A stretch of DNA of 64,000 nucleotides from Hygrophila difformis (taxonomy: Eukaryota > Streptophyta > Magnoliopsida > Lamiales > Acanthaceae), in NCBI GenBank assembly GCA_030278955.1, contig JAOANR010000003.1, forward strand, positions 61,559,628 through 61,623,627, given 5' to 3'. Both the position numbers and the translations under genes were made by a program. Each line of letters opens with the position of its first letter. Positions within the stretch are counted from its first letter, which is position 1. Below are positions 1 to 10,639 of this stretch, in pieces. Below the pieces are notes generated by a model, which had not been told where the DNA came from, made no database searches, and saw only the letters and a program-made list of their open reading frames with translations.

Positions 1-865
1 CATTATCCTTGCTGATATAAATTTTCCCATTTCTTTTCATTCTTTTTAGAATTTCCCATTCCTCTCTGTTTTTTCCTAAGGGATTGTGACCTGGATAACT
101 TTCCAACCTGTGTAGAGTGAATCTGGTTCTTTTATGAAGTAGTAGTTATAATCAGGTTAACCTTCTCTATTATCAGTGGCTTGGTCTTGACATATGTGCT
201 GTATATTGGTAGTGAACTTTTAGCCATTTAACTCATTACTGAACTAATAATTCTTTAGTTATATGTATCATAATCAGATTTCAAATTTCAAGCTACAGTA
301 GGAGTCATGTAACGTGTTCCACTAACTATTGACTTCTACCAGCAGCTGGGCTTTTGAAAAATGCTGGTGGGTTTTGCTTCTCAACAAGCACTTATTAGTG
401 TGTTTGGATAGTGTTTTTTAAAAGCAAAAGCACCACCACCTCAAAAGTGTTTCTCTAGAAGTAACCCAGGGTTTGCTTTTGGCTTCTACGTTTGACTTGC
501 GGTATTTTAGAATCGCATCTAAACTGGGTTTTTCAACTGTTTGTTTGAGAGTTTTGTGTCAGTTAATTTTTGAGAAATATATAAGCTTTCAAAGGTGTCT
601 GTCCTGTGTGTTAAATAAAATCTTGTAACATTGTAAACTTTACCATAAAACTCAAAACTGGACTGTAGATCATAGTGGAACTGGTTTTTCCTTATAATAT
701 TTCGACTGAAATGGAATTAGTACAGAAATTAGTGATCCAATCCTGTCTCCTCTAAATTATACTTCTATTTTGCATGTGGTAGACCAACATGAAATAAGGA
801 GTAATATTTTGTAATAGTCGTCTATTTACATCATTTCCTCACATAATACTCTAATCTATGATTAG
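1..865. other. Non-coding AT-rich stretch, no gene seen
   Basis: No convincing coding exon on either strand. Around 330-530 there is a low-complexity stretch with GTGTTTGGAT-like and AAAAGCAAAAGCACC-like words typical of decayed plant foldback MITEs, but no clear terminal inverted repeat. It could be intron or downstream sequence of a gene lying to the left. Confidence 0.4.
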
Positions 866-2016
866 GTGTCATCTGAAAATGCTATGTCTGGCATGGGGCA
901 TGGCAGGTGCTCACGTAATAAATGCAAAATAGATCAATGCCCCGACCAATATATACACTTGCCAGGCATGCAACCAGCGTATGCCTGCACCTCCTGGGAT
1001 GCAAGCTTATGGTCTTGCTCCACAGGCAGGAATGGGCGGGCGGGGTAAATGCTGCTGGTGGAATCATGATGCAACGGGGAGTTTCAGCACAGGCACATCA
1101 ACAGCAACAACAGGTTTATTTATCAAGATGGAGATGGTGTTCTTAATTTTGCATTCTTTTTAGTACATACTATTGAGTGTATTCTTTTGTTACAGTACAG
1201 ATGAGAAGGAAGGACCCTGGAATGGGAATGGGTGGGTGGATACCCACCGCCACAGAAATCAAGGGCACTTCTGAGGTGATTTCCCTAGCAGTCTATATCC
1301 TGATGCTATAGAATTATTTTGTGCTATATACCCTGGATCCAAATCGGATTAGAATTTCCCTACTGGAATCTAACATTTAAATGTCCGGTTTCAAATTGTT
1401 TCACATGAAAGGAATTCTTTAAAAAAAAAAAAAAGAAAAAACATTACACTTTTAACCATAACAATAAGAATTGAATGCAATGTTTAGTATTGAGTTCTAG
1501 GAAGAGAGTATTTTTAAGTCAAATTAATAAAAATTACTACTTTAGTATTGTTTCTGCAGTTAGATTCCTTCACATTTTCTAATGTAGAATATGGTTGTGA
1601 TATATGTGCTTTAATTGTGTTTGTCATCAGCTGTCCTTTTGTGAAGTCCAGCACATAATAATAAATACTCCTACTAGGTTGTTATGCAAAATAGTACTGG
1701 GTCTCTCTCTCCCCAGTACAGTTCAGCGTCTCAACCCTCATTTCTTATGGATGATTTTGTTGTCAAAAGTGTTTTTAACCTCATCACTTGTAATACTGTC
1801 CAGATGCTAATAATACCATTTGAAAGCTATTACAGTTGTCGATCTGGTTCTGGATTATTGTACCTTGTTTCTTTCTTGTATGCAGACTGCAGATTCAAGA
1901 GGAGTTGGATTTTGATATCACCAGTGCTGCAACCAAAGTGTTGAAAGACAATTCTCGTATAAATCCATTCAGATTTTGTACCTTGAAACTGGCCTCTCAT
2001 CAAGAGTTGCCGTAAT
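866..2016 (+). pseudogene. Decayed coding relic, family not recognised
   Basis: Three short blocks look like remnants of exons. At 950-1110 a Met/Pro/Gly/Gln-rich stretch can be read only by changing frame twice: words such as PGMQPAY, then PAPPGMQAYGLAPQAGMGG, then NAAGGIMMQRGVSAQ followed by a glutamine run. At 1193-1280, after a plausible TTGTTACAG acceptor, comes MRRKDPGMGMGG. At 1887-2013, after TTTCTTGTATGCAG, comes QIQEELDFDITSAATKVLKDN, ending in two consecutive stops. The Gln/Met/Pro-rich composition resembles the C-terminus of a nuclear RNA or transcription factor, but I cannot name the family. The frame breaks argue for a pseudogene; a real gene with unrecognised introns remains possible. 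Confidence 0.3.
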
Positions 2017-2344
2017 GAAATGCAGCACAGCAGAAGCAGAGAATGGCATATGAATGATATAACCATCAATCTCTCTCTCTCTCTGATTTTATTATAACTA
2101 TACAGCCAGATGTGGCTATTTGTTACCATATATCAGGTGAATGTATGTTTGTATGTATGTATTTCAAGGAATTCACGTACTAATCAAGATTCAATTTCAT
2201 TCAATCAGTGTTGGTGCTTTTTTCTATTCTGTCAGTATAATAGATGATCACCATCAGTTGCTACTCTACTGTGTGTGGCAATTGAGTTCCCATCCTGTTG
2301 GAAAAATGGCAAAATGATATATGTCCATTTATTTCAACCGTCAG

Positions 2345-2520
2345 GGCGAGGAGGAGCCGAAGCCAGAGAAATGGTGAGTGAAAGGGTGGTGGTAGCCCAT
2401 GCTACATAAATTAGAATGAGATAAAAGGGATGAATAGGGGGTCTGGTGGGGAATCGAAGAACCACCGTCTACCAATCATAAGGTAGGAAGGCAGGGACTT
2501 GCTCTTTGGGCAAGTCAGAC
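2345..2520 (-). repeat. SINE-A copy (tRNA-derived SINE), degraded
   Basis: Diverged copy of a SINE present at least eight times in this window. The shared body is GTGGGAGCTCATGCCACA-like sequence, a run of AAAGGG/AGGGATAGGGGG words, and GGGGAATCGAACCTCCAAC, which on the minus strand is a Pol III B box. Here the B-box region has decayed. Confidence 0.5.
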
Positions 2521-3058
2521 GATATTTAATTGTTTAGGAGGAAAATACATGGATATTTAATTGAGTACATAATAGTTAATACTCTTATTAAGTTTGAAAA
2601 GTTAAAAAGTTCGAAAGATGTAGATTTTGGAGTTTATTAGTTAAATTTTAATCTTTTGGTCGAATATAAGTATTGTTAAAATTTTGTAATTTTTAAGGAG
2701 TTTTAAGTATTTTTTTAAAAAAAAATATTGATTTTTAACTTTAGACGGTTAAATACTAAATATTGAGGTTCTGTTTGATTTACTTAGAGGGATTTGAAAT
2801 TATTTGTATTTCAAAATCATTTATATAGAAGTACATGATTTCAATGTTTGTTTAATGGAGAAGCATAAAATAAAAATAATACTAGTATACAAAAAAATTT
2901 TAAAAAAAGAAACTAAAATGTAATAATATAATAGTATTTAAAAATTAAAATAATATAATGTATATAAATAAATAAAAAGAATATAAATAGATTAAATAAT
3001 AGTACTATTAATTTCGTACAAATCAAGAACGTTTGATAAATTAACAAATACAGTAACA
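2521..3058. other. AT-rich intergenic DNA, nothing recognised
   Basis: Runs of A and T with no open reading frame of note and no repeat matching the families found elsewhere in the window. Confidence 0.5.
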
Positions 3059-3060
3059 TA

Positions 3061-3321
3061 CTCCCTCCGTTTTTTTTAGTTCACTATTAGCATAATAGAT
3101 ACTACTATTCATTGAGTAATTTTAATTCAACTTTTTTCATATAGTTATATAAGATAAAACATAGTCAAGTGAGATCTTGTTGGATTCGTCTAATCACGTA
3201 ATTTTAGAATATCAAACTTTTATAATATTTACTTATATATAATATGAGATATTGATGATTGAAAATGTGCATTGAATTGCGTGCAATGCAGGATGAGTGA
3301 AGTTAAAAAAAACGGAGGGAG
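3061..3321 (+). mobile_element. Intact CTCCCTCCG-TIR MITE (Stowaway-like)
   Basis: A 261-bp element starts CTCCCTCCGTTTTTTTTA and ends with its reverse complement, flanked by a TA dinucleotide on each side (3059-3060, 3322-3323). This fits the TA target duplication of Tc1/mariner-type Stowaway MITEs. The middle carries GTGAGATCTTGTTGGATTCG, a block shared by most copies in this window. No coding capacity. Confidence 0.85.
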
Positions 3322-3323
3322 TA

Positions 3324-5494
3324 TAATTTTACGTATTCTTCCAAACGAAAAAAGAATGCCCTTAAATTAACGGGAAAAGAAAATTCTACAACACTTAACA
3401 ATTAGAGGTTCTACTTCTATCCATAGTCATCAAGATCTCGATCTTGATATTAAGATTTTAAGATTTTACGATCTCACTTCTTAAAAACGATCCAAATTTT
3501 TGTAGGATCTTAAATTTAGTATGTGTGCCCTCCTGTGAAGTCTCTCAGGGTGTGCGTGAGTGAGGTCAAAGCGCTCTGGAAATAACTCATGTTAGTTTGT
3601 GGGGACAGCCTTCATGTCCGAGTCGGTAATATCTTGAGTAATACCATGTCTTTCCGCTGCGCCGAAAATGAGGTGTTACAGTATTATATGTGGATCTCTC
3701 TGATTGTGTGATGCACACACAACACTAATACAACTGTTAAGTTATTAAATAGCTGAACTTTATCCTAATTTTATAACGAGTGTTGTAGTTTGTTGAGTGA
3801 AGGAAAAATAACGGGGTGCGTAATTTAGATATAAATTCTAACTCGGGCTGTGTTTGTATGAAAAAGATGAATATAAAATTTTATACAACATGTGTATTCC
3901 CTCCTACACACAAAAACAAAGAATAATAATAATTATGCAGCTATACTTTGACTTTGTATAACTCATGAAAGGTATATTGAAGAATTTAATTATTGAATCA
4001 AGTATATCGAATGAATATCGAGATTTAACACAATTTTACTATGCCTCACTAGTTATTGAATTTGTAAAATAAATTCATATATACTCCTATAAATTTTTTA
4101 TAGCAAAAACTTAAAATATCATTTTAAACTATTCATTCAAATGCAACAAACAATCTTTACCTTCAGGAAAGAGGTGTAACCGTGTGAAATAGTAATTTAT
4201 AGTAATATATTAACTGACGAACCTTCGTAATAACTAATGCTTTCAAGTAGTCTTACTAAAGTTTACACTCCAATTATCTTTTAATGTTTGAGATTATACA
4301 TTTTTAGTCTTCTAGCCCATTGTTTTTAATTCTATTTGCGGGGAACAATTATTTCTTACTGCCTAAGGATTTACTCTTACGCATTATCTTTTGAATTTCT
4401 TTCCCAGTTGATTATAATGGGTATTGTGAATTATAGTCCACATTTCAATATGCTTACCATCATTCCCCATTGTTAAGGGACTTCCACCCACTATAACTAT
4501 TTGTGTATATGTATTCTCTCTTATGCATATTATATATACAAGAAGATCCATTTCTCAATGCAAATAAAGACATATTACTCCTCATAATTATAAGTATACA
4601 TGAGATTTGTATATACAACGTAGTTTTCATTTTTCTATGTGTCCATTTGCGGTTTGGGTGATATATATTGTTATTTGTACATTATTTTATTATTATTCAA
4701 ATGATTATTTATCTTTATATGAATGAGTCTTGGCACATGGATCGTAATCATACTAATCACTGGAGGGAAAATCTTATGTTCCATGGTATTCCATGAGGAT
4801 CTTTTCTTCATTTATCTTCTTCCACCACTTCATCTTTAATGTCGGGGAATTCCTGTACTCTTTTGAGTTGCATCATTTTCTAAATGCAACTTGCTTTTTA
4901 GTATTAATTTTTAATTCAGTTGTTGGTTTTGATCTTTTATCTTTTAATCTTTGTGTAGCACATATGATTTTTTAATTAGTCCATCAACATCCATGCCTCA
5001 TGCCTCAATATGTCTTATTATGTTGTGTATCCCAATTCCTCAATGAAACAAGTATGCACACCGGTTTTAGAATCTAACATTTGATTTATGATTAGTATTG
5101 AGATCTGATATCAGTGATTGCCTCATTAATTCATCTGATATCAGTGATTGCCTTATTGTAATTAATGAAGAAATATTGATGCTCAACTGTCTTGGAATCT
5201 AATAATTGATTATATAGCCGAAATTTGATTATGATTGCTTTTTTTATTGTATTTTTTTTTAAAATTCACGACGAAACACTCATACTCAACTATTAAAGTC
5301 AAATATTTTCTGGGTAAATTACAGTTGACACTGCCCACGGAATACCATCAAGGCCTCAGAAATGGCCCACTCTATTTTGGGCCTTAGAAATATTACCATT
5401 GGGCTGGCCCAAAAAATTAACAATTTTCTGTCCATAAATGAATTGTGGATTTAAGATGTAAGGGCATTCAACATGGACACCATTGACCCTCAAG
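3324..5494. other. Intergenic AT-rich DNA with repeat fragments
   Basis: No gene seen. 3390-3520 is rich in GATC/GATCTT words and resembles a fragment of the GATC-rich element at 36.2-36.7 kb. A 20-bp word ATCTGATATCAGTGATTGCC is directly repeated near 5104 and 5132. The rest is A/T-rich sequence without clear structure. Confidence 0.4.
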
Positions 5495-5640
5495 TTTTTT
5501 TTTTTTTTTTTTTTTAGGTAAATGGAGTCCAAGCCACACAAATTATAAAGATATAAGGGAGATGTATAAGGGGTATGATGGAGAATCGAACTCCAGAACA
5601 TAAAGTTGAAAGTCATTTGACATATCCATATTCATTTAAC
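5495..5640 (-). repeat. SINE-A copy with poly(A) tail
   Basis: Minus-strand SINE. Its poly(A) tail appears as a 22-nt T run at 5495-5516, followed by the GGAGTCCAAGCCACACAAATT body and the AGAATCGAACTCC region that corresponds to the B box. Belongs to the family described at 38999-39160. Confidence 0.65.
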
Positions 5641-6269
5641 TTTTCTATATCCTTGAGTCGAGTTCTTTTATTAAATAAAATTGAGTTTGAAATCTGATTT
5701 CTAACTAGGGTGAGGAAAATTTGACTCGATACTCGATCAAAACTCGCATATATTATTAAATTTTAAAAATATAATAACTAAAATTATTAGACACAATTTA
5801 AGCTTTATCAAGCCTAACAAACTTACATTTTATAGCATAATAAGTAAAACTGTCAATTTAAATTCAAATTATATACTATCTAGTCTAGTTAAATTCGGGC
5901 TAGAACTTTAAATTTTTTTTACTGTACAAGTTCGGATTATACTGTTCAAGCTCGACACTCGCCTCGATATCACCCCCTATTTCTAACAAGGTGACCAGTC
6001 CTCATATAATCATATTCAAGTTAAGTATATCTGATTAATTAATTACTAGTAGTTGTATTTTCTTGTTAGTTTTGCTGCTTATAGTCTCAAGTCCCATATA
6101 AGGCCCTTCCATATTCGAACCTATCCAGATTCATGCACAAACAAATACTATATCTGGAGCCCAAGGCTTTTATTTTTCTGAAAGCCCAATTGAAAGCCCA
6201 TATTGAAAGCCCAATTGCCTTTAATGCTAGAAATCACTTACTAGCAAGTGCCAACACATCATAACTGCT
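5641..6269. other. Intergenic, upstream of the RPAC2 fragment
   Basis: No gene seen. The last 100 bases become less AT-rich towards the 5' untranslated exon of the RPAC2 fragment, so the core promoter probably lies near 6180-6280. I see no clean TATA box. Confidence 0.35.
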
Positions 6270-6914
6270 CCAAATTCTTCACCCTAATTTGTCGCTTCTT
6301 CTCCCGCTTCCACCGCCTAGGCGCCACCAGGTCTGCAACTAACACCACCGGCGCGCCGACCACCGTCGCTAGAGGTAAACAATGAAGGCAAAGACCTTGT
6401 TAATTTTATTGATTTATTTTCTATAATATATTCGTACGCCGTATTATTATCTCGTTGTACTCGATTTATAATGTTTCTAGTTCGCTTCTTGAAGCTTTAA
6501 GCATTATTTTTTATTTATTGTTTTTTTATGTTCCGGATTTAGTAATGTCTTTGTTCATTCGTTATTCTTTGTTTACCTCGTGTGGTTGGATTTATATGTT
6601 CCTTTCCGGGATGGTTAATATTAGAATGTTTTTTGTAAGTGCTTGTGTTTTATTTGTTCGTGCTCCATATGTTGAAATTTGAATACTCATTGTTATGAGC
6701 TTTTGCTTTGCAAATGCCTTTTCGTGAATGCATTAGTTCCTTGGTTTTCACTTTAGGGTTCGTACATTATATTTTCTTGATGTGTGTTGAATTATTCACT
6801 CGTTTTCAGCATCATGGAACACGTGTCTTTCAATGATGAATCTCAATCAACATTTTCAGTGCCGGATGAAGATCACACGCTAGCGAATGCACTTAGATTT
6901 ACACTGAATCAAGA
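6270..6914 (+). pseudogene. RPAC2: 5' end of an RPAC2 gene (RNA polymerase I/III subunit), truncated
   Basis: RPAC2 (AC19) pairs with RPAC1 in the assembly platform of RNA polymerases I and III in the nucleus. A CT-rich 5' untranslated exon (about 6270-6374) ends AGAG|GTAAAC; after a 435-bp intron the acceptor TTTTCAG (6809) leads to ATG 6814. The 33 codons that follow include STFSVPDEDHTLANALRFTLNQ, the conserved start of the RPB11-like dimerisation domain. The exon stops with phase 2 at GA|GTGAGT (6914/6915), where the family has a split Asp codon. The remaining roughly 90 residues of RPAC2 are not found downstream; PRP6-derived sequence follows after about 100 bases. The gene is therefore cut off inside its intron. 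A functional copy must be elsewhere, unless a very distant exon exists. Confidence 0.8.
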
Positions 6915-7020
6915 GTGAGTTTTATAACTCCATTATTGTAAAATTTATTCTCTCCTCTTGCAGCATTTACAGTGTGTTTGCTGGATGCCTGGATTATGGG
7001 ATGACCAACCCGTGGACTAG

Positions 7021-7069
7021 GAAAGGAGGCTGTTGGATGGAGGGCTGAAGCTCTTCCCCTCGTTTTACA
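7021..7069 (+). repeat. Displaced duplicate of an internal PRP6 segment
   Basis: These 49 bases repeat 7343-7391 inside the PRP6 reading frame with one mismatch (GGATGGAG for GGATGAAG). Here the segment sits directly upstream of the codons for TYIPHAEVLW, which in PRP6 precede it by about 100 residues. The order is scrambled relative to the parent gene, so the copy was rearranged when or after it arrived. Confidence 0.8.
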
Positions 7070-8113
7070 TACATTCCTCATGCTGAGGTTTTGTGGCTAA
7101 TGGGCGCTATGGAGAAGTGGCTTGCTGGTGATGTGCCTGCTGCTCGAGCAATTCTTCAAGAAGCATATGCTGCAATCCCTAATTCGGAGGAGATTTGGCT
7201 TGCTGCATTCAAACTCGAGTTTGAGAACCAAGAACCTGAAAGAGCTAGAATGCTTCTTGCCAAGGCACGAGAAAGAGGAGGAACCGAAAGAGTTTGGATG
7301 AAGTCTGCAATTGTTGAGAGGGAATTGGGAAACACCGCAGAGGAAAGGAGGCTGTTGGATGAAGGGCTGAAGCTCTTCCCCTCGTTTTACAAGCTCTGGC
7401 TGATGCTTGGGCAGTTGGAGGAGCGGCTTGGTAACTTGGATCGAGCTAAGGAAGCCTATGAGTTGGGATTGAAGCACTGCCCTAATTGTATTCCTTTGTG
7501 GCTCTCACTTGCTCACCTGGAGGAGAAAGTAAGTGGGCTAAGTAAAGCTCGTGCTGTTCTGACAATGGCCAGAAAGAAGAATCCTCAGAATCCCGAACTC
7601 TGGCTTGCTGCAGTGCGTGCCGAGGCACGCCATGGTCACAAGAAGGAAGCTGATATATTGATGGCAAAGGCTTTGCAGGAATGCCCTACTAGTGGTATTC
7701 TCTGGGCTGCCTCCATTGAGATGGTTCATCGGCCACAACAGAAAACCAAGAGTAGGGATGCATATAAACGATGTGGAGATGATCCTCATGTTCTTGCTGC
7801 TGTGGGAAAGATATTTTGGCATGACAGAAAAGTTGATAAAGCTAGATCCTGGTTGAACAGAGCTGTTACCCTGGCTCCTGATATTGGGGACTTTTGGGCA
7901 TTGTACTACAAATTCGAACTTCAGCATGGTACTGAAGAGACTCGGAAGGATGTACTTAACAGATGTGTTGCAGCTGGGCCAAAGCACGGTGAGAAGTGGC
8001 AGACGATATCCAAAGCTGTGGAGAATTCACATCAGCCTACAGAATTCATTCTGAAGAAGGTGGCTATTGCAATTGGAAAAGAAGACCATGCAGTTGAAAG
8101 CAGCCGACAATAG
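7064..8113 (+). pseudogene. PRP6: Intronless C-terminal fragment of a PRP6/STA1 splicing factor
   Basis: PRP6 (STABILIZED1 in Arabidopsis) is a U5 / U4-U6.U5 tri-snRNP protein made largely of HAT/TPR-like helical repeats. The frame opens with TYIPHAEVLW and the first ATG is at 7099, giving 338 codons to TAG 8113. Repeated units with W-x-x-A/L and a conserved Pro are visible (EIWLAAFKLE, KLWLMLGQLEE, PLWLSLAHLEEK, ELWLAAVRAEAR, ILWAASIEM, DFWALYYKFELQ). This matches only the last third of a protein of about 1000 residues; the ubiquitin-like N-terminus and early repeats are missing. The frame has no stops or frameshifts, so it is young or under some selection. It lies on the same strand as the RPAC2 5' end and could be transcribed from that promoter. 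I call it a gene fragment; a short expressed protein is possible. Confidence 0.8.
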
Positions 8114-8180
8114 TGTGTATTTATTGCAATTGGAACAGATCATGCAGCTGAAAACAGCAGTCAGCAGACAAATAGTGTAT
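8065..8180 (+). repeat. Tandem duplication over the PRP6 stop codon
   Basis: 8065-8120 (TATTGCAATTGGAAAAGAAG onward, covering the end of the frame and the stop) is repeated at 8122-8180 with small indels. The second copy again contains GACCATGCAG-like and GCAGACAA.TAGTGT words. It lies in the 3' untranslated part. Confidence 0.75.
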
Positions 8181-9354
8181 TCTGTAATTCCATTGTCACT
8201 TTTTTTCGGTTTTCATATCAGCTTGATGAGTAGTTTATGTGACTTTCTACTTTATTACATACATGTCCAGATTACTATAGACTTCTTGTTGGAGGATTGA
8301 ATATGCTTTTAATATACTGGCATTGGCGATACTCTGTTTTAGTTGATTGATATTAGTGGCAATGATAATACTTTGGATGACGATATCCAATTCAGTTGGT
8401 ACAATGAACAAGATTGGCATACCGGAGGCGTTCAATGATAGAGCATACTTGCAAGAGAAAAGACAGAAAAGTATAAAGTCGAACAACAGTGTTTGGATCA
8501 AAGTAACCTATGATGTTCAATGGAGATTTATAGACATCTTCCCAATGGATCCATCTTCCATTTATAGCAATTGTTAGTGTTGTGCCCTTTAGTCACTCCA
8601 ACATGATTGCTTATTCCTCTGTGTTAACTATCCGCTGCCTGATTATGCTACTAATGTTTCGAATTTCTCTTACAGAATGGCAAAGAATGAACCTATGCTA
8701 CTAGTTCTTTGACACTTGACAAAAAAGATCATCTAAATCTGAAGAGAATTGCAGGGCAGCACCAGAATTAATTGAGTCAGGTCCGAGGGTTTAATTTTCG
8801 TGTCTAGATTAAAATGAGCAAAGTGTGATCTTGTTACATTCGTTTCGTCTTGTAGTTTTTAAGTATCGAAATTTTATTGATTTAAAATGTACATTGGAGT
8901 GCATGAAAGGGGAATTTTTTTTACTAACGGACCAATTTAGATTTTTGGGAAAAAAAGGCCTATTTTTGGCAAAAATCATTGCCACATCAGCAATTAGGAC
9001 ATAATTAGTGGGCGGCGGACTAATTGGGACATAATTAGTATATGTAGCGGATCAATTGGACAAAAATTTTAAAAAAGGGACCGATTTGGTTTTTTTTTTT
9101 TTAAAAAAAAAGGACCATATTATCCTTTTTTCCTTATTATATATATATCATTAATGAATGACCAACACTGAATTTAAAATTGGCATTTTGATAAAGACCC
9201 TTTCTAATTTTTAAAAATGCAGGCTTATCTTTATATGTCTATAGCAACAATATACTTATATATAGTATATGTGTGTATAATAAGTACCAAATAAAAATTA
9301 GGTCATTGCCTAATTTCAAACATAAACTAATATGCTTGATGAGTTAATAAATTT
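8181..9354. other. Non-coding stretch after the PRP6 fragment
   Basis: No gene recognised. 8347-8575 has a moderately long open frame on each strand but no family signature. 8800-8910 holds a decayed piece of the CTCCCTCCG-MITE core (GTGTGATCTTGTTACATTCG). 8930-9130 has short repeats of GGACCAATT / ACTAATTGGGACATAATTAG type, with T and A runs. Confidence 0.4.
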
Positions 9355-9525
9355 GTTTTTACTTAACAGCCTATACAGGTAAAGAAATGAGTAGTGGGAG
9401 CTCATGAGTCATGCCGCATAAATTACATAGGGATAAAGGGGAGGGGTAGGGAGTTGGTGGGAAACCGAACCTCCAACTTTCAGGTTGGAAGTTAAAGGAC
9501 TTAACCACTTGAACTAATAAATTGA
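9355..9525 (-). repeat. SINE-A copy, A and B boxes readable
   Basis: On the minus strand the copy begins TTAGTTCAAGTGGTTAAGTC (A box; tRNA-like TRGYNNARNGG) and continues to GGAGGTTCGGTTTCC (B box region). It then has the CCCTCCCC..CCCTATGTAATT body and ends AGGCTGTTAAGTAAAAAC. The A-B spacing of a few tens of bases is tRNA-like. Confidence 0.75.
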
Positions 9526-10550
9526 AACCCATGTGGTGCAATATAATATTGGTGTTCCTATCCATTGGAATCAGTATCAGCAAATCACTAATATCTCCTA
9601 TGAAGTATTCAGTAATTAATTAACCATAAACACCATAACATAGTTTCACTTTCACATCCTATCTTGTTCCAAATTATAATGGATAATTAATTCCTACAAA
9701 AAGATAACCATCACTAACATTTAATTATTTTTTCTTTTCTAATTAAAAAATTTCTCCATTAACAACCATATTAGATTGAAGATGACCACACAAAATGTCA
9801 AACACTTTTGGAAGAGCAAAATGTCAAACACTTGAGACAGAAACAGAGTGTTGCATTGAAAAGATGGGTGATATTTGAGTAATATATATGGGCACCAAAG
9901 ATGATAACTGATAAGAATGAATTAAAATTATAATTACTTCCACACAGATTAAATCCATACACATGTGTCAATTGTTAGGGATTTTTTAAGCCCACCAAAA
10001 CATCAAATTTATTTTAGTTCAATCTATTACTGCCCTGGAATATTAATGTTTTTTTAGCAGCTTATAAAGTATTTTTGAAATTAAATGTTTTTTTTTTACT
10101 ATTTATTAGTTTAAACTACTACAAAAATATTGGAGCCATGATTAAGTCGGTGAGTTTGGTCTCACTGGGAGTTATGCATCACCTAATGTGTGAGGTCAAG
10201 TAACCCATTCAAGTCAGTTTTAGTTTGGTTAAAATCTCTACATATATATCTGATATTCCCAAAATAATAATAGTAAAATTAAAACTATAATTTTTTATGT
10301 TTTGTGGGGTAGTGAAATAAACTAATTTCTGGTCTCTGTTATCTGGGCTGCCTTTAAATAAACTAGATATAACCAGCAAGAAAAATGTGCCTAACTAAAG
10401 TTGAGTGTTTGAATTTAATAATGCAATAATGATCATTAAACCATCAATTCTCATCAAGTCAAAACCCAACTTTCTTCAATGCCTTCTGATCTCTCTTTCC
10501 ATTACAAACTATATATGTCCCCACTTTTTTAATCTTAATATTCTCAAATT
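9526..10550. other. Intergenic / distal promoter of the LOR gene
   Basis: AT-rich, no coding signature and no recognised repeat apart from A/T runs. 10130-10210 contains a TTAAGTCGGTGAGTTTGGTC-type stretch that may be another degraded SINE head, not certain. Confidence 0.35.
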
Positions 10551-10560
10551 TATATAAATA
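10551..10560 (+). promoter_or_regulatory. Probable TATA box of the LOR gene
   Basis: TATATAAATA lies 80 bases before the ATG at 10640, a normal distance for a plant promoter with a short 5' leader starting near 10590. Confidence 0.55.
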
Positions 10561-10639
10561 GCTAGCCCTTGCTAGCTTCTTGGATCATCACCACCACCAC
10601 CATTGTGTTCATATCTAAAGAGACAAAGCATTGTATTGA

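Noticed and set aside
1193..1280. Assignment of the relic near 1.2 kb to a named splicing or chromatin factor
   Set aside because: The MRRKDPGMGMGG block feels familiar, but I could not match its neighbours to one family, so no name is given.
6915..6962. A 48-bp intron joining RPAC2 exon 2 to CATTTACAGTG at 6963
   Set aside because: Too short for a usual plant intron, and the resulting codons do not continue RPAC2 and stop within about 30 residues.
7097..7987. Minus-strand open frames of 126 and 149 codons opposite PRP6
   Set aside because: They are shadows of the plus-strand frame, which has a clear protein family and codon pattern.
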